DNA of 54,638 bases from Fibrobacter sp. UWR4 (GCF_003149045.1 NZ_QGDU01000027.1:1-54638), one strand, 5' to 3'; shown: positions 26,657-36,088, counted from the stretch's first letter. Numbers and translations: made by a program. The notes: generated by a model from the letters alone, not told the origin.

Positions 26657-26684
26657 TTTCGGGAGGAGATTGAGAGTTTGAAAA

Positions 26685-26710
26685 TCCGGCCTTGGGGGCC
26701 GGATTTTTTT
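26685..26710 (+). terminator. Intrinsic terminator ending the CE6 operon
   Basis: TCCGGCC-ttggg-GGCCGGA stem followed by seven T. Confidence 0.9.
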
Positions 26711-26720
26711 GCATTTTAGG

Positions 26721-26747
26721 GTGTTCCTGGTGTTCCTGGCGTTCCTG
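26721..26747. repeat. Three tandem 9-bp repeats
   Basis: GTGTTCCTG, GTGTTCCTG, GCGTTCCTG in direct succession in the leader region of the GH-A gene. A possible slippage site. Confidence 0.7.
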
Positions 26748-26770
26748 GCTATTGCAATTTTTGCAAAAGT

Positions 26771-26787
26771 GTTTGCAAAACATCCAG
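26771..26787. promoter_or_regulatory. Degenerate match to the 7-3-7 operator
   Basis: GTTTGCA-AAA-CATCCAG lies 79 bp upstream of the start at 26867, the expected distance, but each arm keeps only about 4 of 7 consensus bases. It is listed because every other island transcription unit has a site at this position. Confidence 0.25.
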
Positions 26788-26866
26788 AATTTTACGCATT
26801 CCAGTAGGTAATTTTGAGATTAGGAAATCAGACACGATTGTGTGTCTGAAAAAAAAGGAAGATGGG

Positions 26867-28897
26867 ATGTTTGATAAACTTTTTCGCATGAAGCCGGTAC
26901 TTGCTGCCGCTTTTATGATGGCTCTGCCGTGCAGCACTTTGGCTGCTCCTACCGTTAGTGTTAGCCTTGGGGATAGCATTCGCCCTGTAACTCATGTGGG
27001 CTCCGGTTCCCTTTACGGTTTTACGGAAACGCTCCCCAGTAATGTGGATGCCGATGTGGCTCCCCTGAAACCCAATGTGTTCCTGGCTCCCGCTCGTAGC
27101 GGTCAAGGTCGCCAGCAGGGAATTGGTGGCGCTTTCTTGATTTCTCCCCGCCTTAAGAATACTACAGGCAAGGTCCAGATTCGCTTGGCCGATATTCTGC
27201 CGGGTTGGCCCTACAAGTACCAGAATTGGGATTCCTGGAAAAAGGAAGTGACTTCCGTGGTGAACGACAGGAAGTCTGCTGCCACCCAGAATTTTGACGG
27301 TTATGAAATTTGGAACGAACCTAACGATACTTGGAAAGGTTCTGACAACTTCGAAAGGGACTTGTGGAAGCCTACCTATGATTTGCTCCGTCAGTTGGAT
27401 CCGGGTGCAAAGATCATTGGACCTTCCTACTCCTACTACAATTCCTCCCGCATGGAGAACTTCCTGAAGTTCTGTATCCAGAACAATTGCCTGCCCGATG
27501 TGATCAGCTGGCATCAGTGGGGGTCCGAAGGTCTTGCTGGCGCAATTGAAAATCTTCGCGCACTTGAAAAGAAGTACAATATTTCTCCCCGCGCCATTAG
27601 CATTAACGAATACTCCTCCAGCAAGCATGAACTGGAAGGATGCCCCGGTGTTTCCGTTCCCTTCATTGCAAAGTTTGAACGCCATGGTGTTGAAAGTGCA
27701 ATGATTTCCTGGTGGTTCGTACCGCTGCCGGGGCGCCTAGGTAGCCTCCTGACCGCTCAGAATCAGCGTGGCGGCGGCTGGCATATGTACAAGTGGTATG
27801 GCGACATGTCCGGTTACATGGCCAAGGTTACTCCTCCTAACGACAAGAGCGATGGAGTTGATGGCTTTGCTGCAGTAGACTCCAAGAAAAAGGTTGCAAG
27901 CATTGTTGTGGGCGGTAACACCCTTGGCAATGTTGACGTAAAAATTGACAAGATTCCGAGTTTCATGGGCAATAAGGTGGATGTTTCCGTAGAATACGTG
28001 ACCTGGGAAGACAAGGACAAGGCAGTTCCTTCTACCACTCCGGAATCCAGCAAGGAATATACGGTCAATAACGGCTCCATTACCGTTCCTATCAACATCA
28101 AGAATGTCTATTACGCCTACCGCATTTACATGACTCCGGTTATCCCTCAGGCACCTTATGGCGACAAGGCAGTTTCTGTTCCTGGTAAGATCGAATTCGA
28201 AAATTATGATGTCGGAGGCGAAGGCAAGTCCTATCACGATGAGGATTACGACAACAAGGGCGGTGAATACCGTGACGATGGCGTTGATATCGTGAAGGCT
28301 GGTGACGGCAAGGCTCTGGGTTACACCATTGCAGGAGAATGGACCGAATACACCTTCAATGTGGAAGCTGATGGCGAATACGAAGTCTCCGCAAATGTGG
28401 CAACCTCCATGGAAACTGCAGGCTTCAAGCTCTATGTGGACGAAAAGGAAGTGCTGCAGCCTATCGATGTGGAAAAGATTGACGATTCCTTTGATGTGTA
28501 TAAGGAACTCAAGCTTGGCAATCTTGCATTGACCAAGGGTGAACATGTTCTCAAGATGGAAATTACCAAGAGCTACATCAATATGGACTGGATCAAGTTC
28601 GCTCTCCCTGTAAAGGAAGACCCGAAGGATACTGTCCCTGAAGTTGAAAACCCCAAGGATTCCGTCCCTGAAAGTCCCAAGGATACAACTCCTGATTTCG
28701 TCCTGACGTCTCTTCAGGTGACGGGTCCTACCTCTTACAGCGTCTTTGATCTTCAGGGCAACCTGTTGGGCAAGATTTTTGGCCAGGGAAACCAGGAACT
28801 GAACTCCAGGACTGCAAACCTGGTGAATCGCTCCGGCATTTACCTGCTTAGGTCCAAAAATGGCGCAAAAACGCTGAAAATGAGCGTTTCTAAGTAA
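26867..28897 (+). CDS. Secreted clan GH-A glycoside hydrolase (GH39-like) with CBM6
   Basis: 676 residues from ATG 26867 (signal peptide ending STLAA). The catalytic domain, about 28-430, reads as a (beta/alpha)8 clan GH-A enzyme. The probable acid/base is Glu151 in GYEIWNEPNDTW and the probable nucleophile Glu248 in AISINEYSSS, with VISWHQWG between them. The family cannot be fixed by eye: GH39 or a related family, perhaps one not named in S85 work. CBM6 is about 440-590 (KIEFENYDVGG), followed by a linker of KDSVPE/KDTTP repeats and a C-terminal paralogous module (YSVFDLQGNLLGKI to the end). The setting predicts action on xylan side chains or oligosaccharides. Confidence 0.85.
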   Translation: MFDKLFRMKPVLAAAFMMALPCSTLAAPTVSVSLGDSIRPVTHVGSGSLYGFTETLPSNVDADVAPLKPNVFLAPARSGQGRQQGIGGAFLISPRLKNTTGKVQIRLADILPGWPYKYQNWDSWKKEVTSVVNDRKSAATQNFDGYEIWNEPNDTWKGSDNFERDLWKPTYDLLRQLDPGAKIIGPSYSYYNSSRMENFLKFCIQNNCLPDVISWHQWGSEGLAGAIENLRALEKKYNISPRAISINEYSSSKHELEGCPGVSVPFIAKFERHGVESAMISWWFVPLPGRLGSLLTAQNQRGGGWHMYKWYGDMSGYMAKVTPPNDKSDGVDGFAAVDSKKKVASIVVGGNTLGNVDVKIDKIPSFMGNKVDVSVEYVTWEDKDKAVPSTTPESSKEYTVNNGSITVPINIKNVYYAYRIYMTPVIPQAPYGDKAVSVPGKIEFENYDVGGEGKSYHDEDYDNKGGEYRDDGVDIVKAGDGKALGYTIAGEWTEYTFNVEADGEYEVSANVATSMETAGFKLYVDEKEVLQPIDVEKIDDSFDVYKELKLGNLALTKGEHVLKMEITKSYINMDWIKFALPVKEDPKDTVPEVENPKDSVPESPKDTTPDFVLTSLQVTGPTSYSVFDLQGNLLGKIFGQGNQELNSRTANLVNRSGIYLLRSKNGAKTLKMSVSK

Positions 28898-28925
28898 AAA
28901 AACAAAGAACTTATTCAAACACCCC

Positions 28926-28942
28926 GTGGACATTTTATCAAC
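28926..28942. promoter_or_regulatory. 7-3-7 dyad operator candidate (site 6), inverted and inside a terminator
   Basis: GTGGACA-TTT-TATCAAC is the reverse-complement orientation of the sites at 33268 and 36089. It lies 95 bp upstream of the GH43 start at 29038 and overlaps the left arm of the terminator at 28928-28979. Confidence 0.6.
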
Positions 28943-28979
28943 GAAACGTTGTTTCGAAGGTAAAATGTCCTTTTTTTTT
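28928..28979 (+). terminator. Terminator of the GH-A gene, overlapping an operator
   Basis: Perfect 10-bp arms GGACATTTTA (28928-28937) and TAAAATGTCC (28961-28970) enclose a second small stem (CGAAAC / GTTTCG) and are followed by nine T. Confidence 0.85.
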
Positions 28980-29037
28980 GAACTTAATTTTAGACTATGA
29001 AAACGGGGGTGTGGTGTACCCTGTAAAAGGAGTTCTT

Positions 29038-31401
29038 ATGGGATGCTTTAGTGCGTTTAAGAAGGTTGTTGCAACTACCGCTTTGATTGGATCTGCTTTT
29101 GTGGGTTCCGCGGTTGCCGCATCCGTTTCCAATCCGTGGATTTATTCCGATGTTCCGGACCTTTGCATTGCCAAGGGTGAGGGCGACAACTATTACATGG
29201 TGAGCACCACTATGCACTATGCTCCTGGTGTGCCTATCATGAAGTCTACCGACCTGGCCAACTGGCGTACTGTCAACTACGCTTACCAGACCTTGACCAA
29301 TAGCGACAACATGAACCTGAATGGCGGCAAGAACGCCTACGGTAAGGGTTCCTGGGCATCTGCCATTCGCTACTTCAAGGGTAAGTGGTATATCCTTACA
29401 CCGTCTTATACCACCAACAAGACACATCTTTACATTACCGACGATATTGAAAACGGTCCCTTTACCGAAAAGCTTTTGCCGTTCTATCATGACCCCAGCA
29501 TCTTCTTCGATGACGATGACAAGGCCTATGTGATTTATGGTGGCGGCCAACTTAGCATTGTCAAGCTGAAATCTGACCTTTCCGGCCCTGATGGCGGCTC
29601 TACCGTATTGGTGAACGAATCCCTGCGTAATCAGACCTCTGGAACAAGCAGCTACATTGTGGCTCTGGAAGGCGCCCACATGGAAAAGGTCAACGGTGAA
29701 TATTACCTGTTTGGCATTAGCTGGTTTGGCCCCTGCCGTACAGAACTGGTGTTCCGTTCCAAGAACCTGATGGGCGGCTACTCCGGTAAGATTTTCCTGC
29801 AGAACAACGGTGTTGCCCAGGGCAGTATCTTTAAGACCGAAGGTGGCAAGTGGTATGGCTATCTGTTCCGCGATAGCGGTGGCATCGGTCGTATTCCGTA
29901 CCTCATGGAAGTTGAATGGAAGGATGGCTGGCCTACAGTTGTGGGCGGTAAGGCTCCCGCTACCTTGAATTTGGAAAATGAAGTGGATCCTGGCTATGGT
30001 ATGGTCACTTCTGATGACTTCGACGGTTCTGAACTTCCTCTGGAATGGCAGTGGAACCACAATCCCGACAATAGCAAGTGGGCTCTTTCCGACGGCAAGC
30101 TGAAAATTACTACCGGCCGTGTGGATGGCAAGCTCTACACTGCAAAGAACACCTTGACCCAGCGTACCTATGGTCCCAAGTGCTCTGGCCGTACTCTTGT
30201 AAACGGTAAGGACATGAAGGATGGTGACGTTGCTGGCCTCGTTGCGCTGGCTGACTCTCTTGGCTTTGTGGCTCTCGAAAAGAACGGTAATAGCTTTGAA
30301 GTGGTCTACTACGAACGCGAATTTAAACTGAAGAGTGTGCCTATCAACGGTAACGAGGCTTATTTCCGCATTGACTTTGACTTTACCAGGGATCGTGCAA
30401 ACTTCTACTACAGCCTTGATGAAAAGAGCTGGACGAAGATCGGTAACGAACTGAAGCTGCCCTACACCTTGGGCATGTTCGTAGGCTATCGCTTCGGCCT
30501 GTTCAACTTTGCCAAGAAGACCGCTGGCGGTACCGCTGCATTCGACTGGTTCAAGGTGGGTAACGATTATAACGACGAAATTTACCTGGATGGTGCTGTA
30601 GAACCTGTTCCTCAGACTGCTCATAACGCAACTCAGACTGCTTGGGCAATTCCTGGCCAGATCGAAGCCGAAGATTTTGATGATCCGGGTAAGGGCAAGG
30701 GCGGCCCGTCTTACTCCGAAGGCGATGCAGAAAACCATGGCGATAGCGACTATCGTGAAGGTACTGGTGTTGACCTGTATGCAAAGGCAACCGGCGTAAT
30801 CGTTGGTTACATCCAGAAGGATGAATGGCTGGAATACACTATTAACGTGTCTAAGGCCGGTGATTACACCCTGTTTGCAGCAGTTGCATCCGATGGCGGC
30901 TCCAGCTTCAAGCTTTCCCTGGATGGAGAAGATATTACCGAAGATATTGCGGTTCCTGCTGCAAAGAAGACTGATAGTGAAGAACAGAACTTCGATGATT
31001 ACAGCAAGGTAAAGGCAAATGTGGTTCTGCCTGCTGGCGAACATATCCTGCGTTTCACTGCAACTGCAGACTGGTTCGATATCGACTACTTCAACTTTGC
31101 CGAAGGTAAGGATGCGAAGGATCCGGCTCCTATCGTGGATCCCAAGGATCCCGAACAGGGTCTGGATCCGGTTTGTCCCGAAGATGATGAAGATTGCAAG
31201 ACTGGTATTGCCAAGATCCAGATGAATTTTGGTGGTGTGCAGAACTATCGTGTCTTTGACCTGAAGGGCAATATGCTGGGCATGATTCGTTCCAATGGCA
31301 TGGACATCGTGAAGGCTACCCGTCAGTTTGTCAAGAGCAATGGCATTTACATTGTTAAGCCTACTCGTGGCGGCATGCTGCACAAAATTACCGTGAAGTA
31401 G
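29038..31401 (+). CDS. Secreted GH43 xylosidase/arabinofuranosidase with CBM6
   Basis: 787 residues from ATG 29038 with a ribosome site (AAAAGGAG). Signal peptide 1-27; GH43 propeller about 30-330 of the type YYMVSTTMHYAPGVPIMKST, as in xylosidase subfamilies. Likely catalytic residues are Asp41 (SDVPDLCI), the Asp of YHDPSIFFDDDD and the Glu of EGAHMEKVNGEYY. A beta-xylosidase C-terminal ConA-like domain follows at about 345-525 (DDFDGSELPLEWQWNHNP), which normally shapes the +1 subsite for xylo-oligosaccharides. CBM6 is about 545-705 (QIEAEDFDDPG), then a linker and a C-terminal paralogous module (YRVFDLKGNMLGMI). It probably trims xylan fragments at the cell surface. Confidence 0.92.
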   Translation: MGCFSAFKKVVATTALIGSAFVGSAVAASVSNPWIYSDVPDLCIAKGEGDNYYMVSTTMHYAPGVPIMKSTDLANWRTVNYAYQTLTNSDNMNLNGGKNAYGKGSWASAIRYFKGKWYILTPSYTTNKTHLYITDDIENGPFTEKLLPFYHDPSIFFDDDDKAYVIYGGGQLSIVKLKSDLSGPDGGSTVLVNESLRNQTSGTSSYIVALEGAHMEKVNGEYYLFGISWFGPCRTELVFRSKNLMGGYSGKIFLQNNGVAQGSIFKTEGGKWYGYLFRDSGGIGRIPYLMEVEWKDGWPTVVGGKAPATLNLENEVDPGYGMVTSDDFDGSELPLEWQWNHNPDNSKWALSDGKLKITTGRVDGKLYTAKNTLTQRTYGPKCSGRTLVNGKDMKDGDVAGLVALADSLGFVALEKNGNSFEVVYYEREFKLKSVPINGNEAYFRIDFDFTRDRANFYYSLDEKSWTKIGNELKLPYTLGMFVGYRFGLFNFAKKTAGGTAAFDWFKVGNDYNDEIYLDGAVEPVPQTAHNATQTAWAIPGQIEAEDFDDPGKGKGGPSYSEGDAENHGDSDYREGTGVDLYAKATGVIVGYIQKDEWLEYTINVSKAGDYTLFAAVASDGGSSFKLSLDGEDITEDIAVPAAKKTDSEEQNFDDYSKVKANVVLPAGEHILRFTATADWFDIDYFNFAEGKDAKDPAPIVDPKDPEQGLDPVCPEDDEDCKTGIAKIQMNFGGVQNYRVFDLKGNMLGMIRSNGMDIVKATRQFVKSNGIYIVKPTRGGMLHKITVK

Positions 31402-31589
31402 AAATGCAAGGGGGTGCTGCCCCCTTGGATCCCCCGTCGCGAAACTGCGGCTTCGCTGATACTAGCCTTGTCCTGCTCGTTGAGTGGCAGCGGAGCTGCC
31501 TACTCAATTTTATAAGGAAAATACCGTCAAGTATCTTCAGGAGTGGGGCGCTGCCCCCTCCCTGAAATTGCGAAAAAAACAGAATTTAG
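31402..31589. repeat. GC-rich hairpin repeats between GH43 and CE1
   Basis: The gap from 31402 to 31707 is gene-free. AAGGGGG-TGCTG-CCCCCTT follows the stop directly. A GGGGCGCTGCCCC copy lies near 31544. Between them is a GC-rich stretch with AACTGCGGCTTCGC. These match the hairpin family at 11753-11860. The operator and a leader of about 97 bp fill the rest of the gap. Confidence 0.65.
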
Positions 31590-31614
31590 CCCTATGGATA
31601 AAATGTCCATAGGG
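31590..31614. promoter_or_regulatory. Extended dyad operator (site 7), 11-bp arms
   Basis: The core ATGGATA-AAA-TGTCCAT at 31594-31610 extends to arms CCCTATGGATA / TGTCCATAGGG with one mismatch, followed by TTTTT. It may double as the terminator of the upstream GH43 gene. It lies 97 bp before the CE1 start. Confidence 0.68.
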
Positions 31615-31707
31615 TTTTTGTTATGCCTATGTACTTTACGTCACGATGGGTATAGATTTAGACTAACCCGAATTGGAGTGGTGTCCAATTCATAAAGGAG
31701 TGATGGG

Positions 31708-33264
31708 ATGTTTTGTAGAAAATTCTTGACAGCCACAGCTGTGGCTATAGTCTCTTTTGTTGGTGCAACAAACTCTTTCGCAGGAAATGCAAAAGCCGAA
31801 ACTTTGAATGGTCGATCCATTTATGTTTATGCTCCTGCAAATATCGAAAAAAATAAGCCGCTGTTGATTTCTTGCCATGGCATGAATCAGGATGCCGCCT
31901 ACCAGAGCAATCAGGCCCGCTGGGAAGATATTGCGGATACGGCCCGCTTTACGGTGGTGTATCCCAACGGTATCAACAAGGGCTGGGACCTTGGTAGCGA
32001 TAAGGATATCAACTTGATGAAGGACATCATTAACGAAATGTCCAAGCGCTATCAGATTGATCTTTCCCGCGTTTATTTGTCCGGCTTCAGCATGGGTGGC
32101 ATGTTTACCTATTATGCCATGGGCAAGATGGCCGACAAGATTGCGGCTTTCGCCCCTGTTTCCGGCTACATGATGGGTGGTCCGGGCAAGGCCCAGCGTC
32201 CTGTACCTATTATTCATCATCATGGTACCAGCGATGATGTGGTTACTTACAGTAACGTGATGACTCACATCAATGCTTATAAGAACCAGTTTAACTGCCC
32301 TGCAAATCCGTCTGAAACAAAAACTTTCCCGGCAAATTCCAAGTCCGAAATGTGGGGCCCCTGTGACGGTGGCGTTAGCGTCAAGCTTGTCACTTTAGGG
32401 GGCAAGGGTCACTGGCATTCCAATGATGACGCCGTGGTTCATACTAGCAAGTCTATCTGGAATTTCATCAAGAATTACACTCTGGACGGTCCTGCTGATG
32501 CCGTGGAACCGGAACCGCAGAAGCCTTTCAATGGCAGAGCCATTGCTATTCCTGGTAAGGTTGAGGCCGAAGATTTTGATATTCCCGGTGTAGGCCGAAA
32601 TGCTGATGGCTCTACAAACCAGTCTTATAGTGTGGGAACTTCTGAAAACAAGGGCGATTCCGATTACCGTAAGGATACTCCCGTCAGCATCTACAAGAAG
32701 GCAACCGGCAACATTATTGGCTACAATGCGGAAGGCAACTGGTACGAATACACTGTTGATGTGGAGGCCGATGGCGAGTATACGGTCTATGCAGCCGTTG
32801 CATCTGCTAACAATACTTCCAGTTTCCAGCTTTCCATGGATGGTAAGGAAATCTCTGAAAAGATTTCTGTTCCTGCAGCTAAGGCCGGCGAAGATAACTA
32901 CGACGATTACAATAAGGTGAAATTTGACGTAAAACTGTCCAAGGGACAGCATATCCTTCGCCTCACAGTAACAGGCGCATGGTTTGATATTGACTACATG
33001 ACCTTTGTTGCAAAGGGCGAAGCTGATCCGGAACCGATTAAAACGACTACTGAGGATCCGGAAAAGTGTGGCGCTGCTGCTGAAAAGTGCGACGATACTC
33101 CCGATGCAATTGGTTCTCGTATCGTGCTGCAGGGTTCTGACTCTAGGTCCTATGGGGTCTATAGTCTTACGGGTGCATTCCTAGGAAAGGTTTTGCCGAA
33201 AAAGCCGGGTGTGTACATGGTTCGTACCGGTAACGCCTTAAAAATAATTCGAGTCAACAAATAA
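31708..33264 (+). CDS. Secreted CE1-type esterase (feruloyl/acetyl esterase) with CBM6
   Basis: 518 residues. Signal peptide 1-25; alpha/beta-hydrolase of the CE1/PHB-depolymerase-like type about 30-250. The nucleophile is Ser128 in LSGFSMGGMF, the acid is in GTSDDVV (about 176), and the base His is in GKGHWHS (235 or 237). CE1 members split ferulate or acetate esters from arabinoxylan, which suits the other genes here; the exact ester is not readable. CBM6 is about 275-440 (KVEAEDFDIPG), followed by a linker with two Cys pairs and a C-terminal paralogous module (YGVYSLTGAFLGKV to the end). It has its own operator 97 bp upstream. Confidence 0.9.
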   Translation: MFCRKFLTATAVAIVSFVGATNSFAGNAKAETLNGRSIYVYAPANIEKNKPLLISCHGMNQDAAYQSNQARWEDIADTARFTVVYPNGINKGWDLGSDKDINLMKDIINEMSKRYQIDLSRVYLSGFSMGGMFTYYAMGKMADKIAAFAPVSGYMMGGPGKAQRPVPIIHHHGTSDDVVTYSNVMTHINAYKNQFNCPANPSETKTFPANSKSEMWGPCDGGVSVKLVTLGGKGHWHSNDDAVVHTSKSIWNFIKNYTLDGPADAVEPEPQKPFNGRAIAIPGKVEAEDFDIPGVGRNADGSTNQSYSVGTSENKGDSDYRKDTPVSIYKKATGNIIGYNAEGNWYEYTVDVEADGEYTVYAAVASANNTSSFQLSMDGKEISEKISVPAAKAGEDNYDDYNKVKFDVKLSKGQHILRLTVTGAWFDIDYMTFVAKGEADPEPIKTTTEDPEKCGAAAEKCDDTPDAIGSRIVLQGSDSRSYGVYSLTGAFLGKVLPKKPGVYMVRTGNALKIIRVNK

Positions 33265-33267
33265 GCT

Positions 33268-33284
33268 GTTGATAAAACGTCCAT
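33268..33284. promoter_or_regulatory. 7-3-7 dyad operator candidate (site 8)
   Basis: GTTGATA-AAA-CGTCCAT starts 4 bp after the CE1 stop and ends 75 bp before the GH27 start. It is identical to the site at 36089. Confidence 0.65.
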
Positions 33285-33359
33285 GAAAGGTGTGGCTTGA
33301 CCACGCCTTTTTTGTGTTTTAACAGGTAGTTTTGTATTGAAAAAATCAGGAGTATAAAG

Positions 33360-35327
33360 ATGTCTAAAAATTCAAGTTTTGCTCGTCGCGCTTTAGCAAC
33401 CGTAGCCTTTACCGCTATGGGCTTTGCTGCCTCTGCAAACGCCCACCCCGATAGCCTGGTGCTTACGCCCCCTCTGGGCTGGAACAGCTGGAACGTGTTC
33501 CACGAAAATATTAACGAAACCCAGATTAAGGAAGTGGCCGACGCCATGGTTTCTTCTGGCCTTCGCGACGCTGGCTACATCTATCTGAACTTGGATGACA
33601 ACTGGATGGATACCAAACGCGACGCCAATGGTGACCTCCAGAACCATCCCAAGACTTTCCCCAGTGGCATGAAGGCTCTGGCCGATTACATTCATAAGAA
33701 GGGCCTGAAGTTCGGCGTGTATGGCGACCGCGGTAAACGTACTTGCCATCATTACAACAGCAACTGGGACAGTGAAAACGGCTCCTACATGCACGAAGAG
33801 CAGGACGCCAAGAAGTTTGCTGAGTGGGGCGTTGACTACCTGAAGTACGATAACTGCGACCCGGCTCCCGGTTCCAATCAGGAAGCGGATTACACCCGCA
33901 TGAGTAAGGCTCTCCGCAATTCCGGCCGCGACATCGTGTTCAGCATTTGCGCCTGGGAATATAAGGACTGGATGCCGAAAATCGCCCATCTGTGGCGTAC
34001 CACTTTCGATATTGGCCCCGAATGGAGATCTACCTCCTGGTACCGCGGCGTTTACGAAATTATCGATGCCAATGACAAGTACTGGAAGATTGCAAAGCCG
34101 GGTAACTGGAATGACCCGGACATGCTGGAAGTGGATAACAGAAACCTGACTTACGAAGAACAGAAGTCCCAGATGACCATGTGGTCCATTATGGCGGCTC
34201 CCATCATGATCAGTTCCGATGTCCGCAAGATGAGCGACCAGGTGAAGGATCTTTACCTGAACAAGGATATGATTGCCATTAATCAGGACTCCCTGGGCGT
34301 TCAGGGCCATCGAATTTCCAATGTGAACGGCAAGCAGGTCTGGACCAAGCCCTTGCGCAATGGTGACCTCGCTGTAGCCCTCCTGAATGACAATACCTCT
34401 ACCCAGACTATCGAAGTCAACTTTAAGGATATTGGCGTAGAAGGCGAGGTGGAAGTCCGTGATGCCTGGCAGAAGAAGGATCTTGGTCCCAGATCTAGTG
34501 TTTCGGCAGAAGTTCCTGCTCATGGCTCTGTGTTGCTCCGCCTTGTTGTAAAGCCTGTTCCCCGTGAACCCTTTGGCGGTAAGGCTGCTACAATTCCTGG
34601 CAAGATCGAGATGGAAAACTTCGACATTCCGGGTACTGGCGCAGGTAACGCCTCCTTCAACGAAATGGATTCCGAAAACCACGGCGATAGCGATCTTCGC
34701 CCGGGTACCGGTGTGGACCTCTACAAGAAGGCAACTGGCGTGATTGTGGGCTACAACCAGGCCGGCGAATGGCTGGAATACACCGTGAACGTCGCTGAAA
34801 CGGGCGAATACACCTTGTTTGCCGCTGTCGCATCTGCTGGTGGTTCCGCTTTCTCTCTCTCCATGGATGGCAAGGCTATTACCGAAGTTCTTGATGTTCC
34901 TGCCGCAGCTTCCGGCGAAGATAGCTATGACGACTACAATAAGGTGGAAGCCAAGGTGAACCTCACCAAGGGTGAACATATCCTCCGCTTTACTGTAGAA
35001 AAGGACTGGATGGACATTGACTACATCAACTTCACGACCGATGGTATTGATACGGATCCGATCTGTAAGGATGTCAACGGCAGTATCATTGAATGTGAGG
35101 AAAATCCTGAAGATCCTGAGGATCCGAAGGCAATTGCCAAGGTTACTGGACTCGTCAAGGCTAGCGAAAGCTATAACGTATTTGGCGCTATCGGTAAGTT
35201 CATGGGGCGCGTAGATGTCGTGGGTAACAACATGACTGAAGCTCTCAAGAATGCTGGCTTTGCCAAGGGCGTCTATATGGTCCGTGGCGTGAACGGCGGA
35301 AAAGTTTCCCGAGTTCTGGTAAAGTAA
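33360..35327 (+). CDS. Secreted GH27 alpha-galactosidase with CBM6
   Basis: 655 residues. Signal peptide 1-28; GH27 (beta/alpha)8 domain about 35-310 plus a C-terminal sheet to about 405. Family marks are PPLGWNSWNVF, LDDNWMD, GLKFGVYGDRG and VDYLKYDNC with nucleophile Asp164. The probable acid/base is Asp217 in LWRTTFDIGPEW, and NWNDPDMLEV follows. It releases terminal alpha-galactose, here most likely from galactosylated xylan or galactomannan side chains. CBM6 is about 412-570 (KIEMENFDIPG), followed by an EDPEDPE linker and a C-terminal paralogous module (YNVFGAIGKFMGRV to the end). One to two residues of the GH27 pattern vary but all catalytic residues are present. Confidence 0.93.
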   Translation: MSKNSSFARRALATVAFTAMGFAASANAHPDSLVLTPPLGWNSWNVFHENINETQIKEVADAMVSSGLRDAGYIYLNLDDNWMDTKRDANGDLQNHPKTFPSGMKALADYIHKKGLKFGVYGDRGKRTCHHYNSNWDSENGSYMHEEQDAKKFAEWGVDYLKYDNCDPAPGSNQEADYTRMSKALRNSGRDIVFSICAWEYKDWMPKIAHLWRTTFDIGPEWRSTSWYRGVYEIIDANDKYWKIAKPGNWNDPDMLEVDNRNLTYEEQKSQMTMWSIMAAPIMISSDVRKMSDQVKDLYLNKDMIAINQDSLGVQGHRISNVNGKQVWTKPLRNGDLAVALLNDNTSTQTIEVNFKDIGVEGEVEVRDAWQKKDLGPRSSVSAEVPAHGSVLLRLVVKPVPREPFGGKAATIPGKIEMENFDIPGTGAGNASFNEMDSENHGDSDLRPGTGVDLYKKATGVIVGYNQAGEWLEYTVNVAETGEYTLFAAVASAGGSAFSLSMDGKAITEVLDVPAAASGEDSYDDYNKVEAKVNLTKGEHILRFTVEKDWMDIDYINFTTDGIDTDPICKDVNGSIIECEENPEDPEDPKAIAKVTGLVKASESYNVFGAIGKFMGRVDVVGNNMTEALKNAGFAKGVYMVRGVNGGKVSRVLVK

Positions 35328-35394
35328 GTTCTTTAAAGAGTGAATGCAGGGCTGTCCTGCAGAAAACCTTTAACATTTTGTAGTGTCTTATATG

Positions 35395-35430
35395 AGACTC
35401 GCAATGAACGTTGCGGGTCTTATTTTTTTG
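35395..35430 (+). terminator. Intrinsic terminator after the GH27 gene
   Basis: AGACTCGCAA-tgaacg-TTGCGGGTCT stem (one mismatch) followed by TATTTTTTT. Confidence 0.8.
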
Positions 35431-35534
35431 GAACTTATATTCTCAATGGAGGGAAGGTTCCCGTTTTTTTTCGGTATTTTTCGGAATGATTGTTGGAAAA
35501 TGCTCATTTCTTACGAAAAAAGTAATTTATTCTC

Positions 35535-36056
35535 ATGTTTGAAAGTTGGCACGGCCTTTGCACTAGACATTGCGTTAATGAACTGGAGGTGACTGCCTCC
35601 GGCGAAATCACGACGGAACGGGATTCCAGCGCCTGGTCGTTTACGCCTGCCTTGGAATATTCCTTGATGAGTTCGTCCTTCATGTTGGATGCCAGCGTGG
35701 ATTTCAATTTTTCCTCGGATACGGATTTGATGTTGGGGTACATGCTCTGGGGTCAGAAGCGTCTGTGGAAAACCCCTGACTACAATATGAATTTGACGGG
35801 GATGCTCTGGTGACCCGCATAGGCCCTAATGTAAAAGGGACGCTTTCCTACAGGTTTTCCGAGAACCTTTCTCTGGACTGGTCTGAAAATTTCCGGTGAT
35901 GTCCAGCTAAGCTGGAAATGGAACAAACTTGCCTTCTATACCGTGCTAAGAAGTATTTATAGGCATTATTTTGGTATACCTGCGGGGTACTCCGGCGTTT
36001 TCACCGAAAACAGTAATTACCATTCCGCAAAAGTTGGCGTAAAGATTGGTTTTTAG
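35535..36056 (+). pseudogene. Decayed outer-membrane beta-barrel gene
   Basis: Three adjacent frames each give amphipathic strand patterns. Frame 1 (to 35813) has FTPALEYSLMSSSFMLDASV and DLMLGYMLWGQKRLW. A shift near 35810 continues with IGPNVKGTLSYRFSENLSLD. A second shift near 35897 gives GDVQLSWKWNKLAFYTVLRS and ends in SAKVGVKIGF, the C-terminal Phe typical of outer-membrane barrels. No signal peptide remains. It is read as the 3' half of a barrel gene that has lost its start and two frames. It sits in the long gap between the GH27 and GH5 genes. Confidence 0.65.
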
Positions 36057-36088
36057 CTGTTATTGTAGATTTTTTATAGAGTCACATC

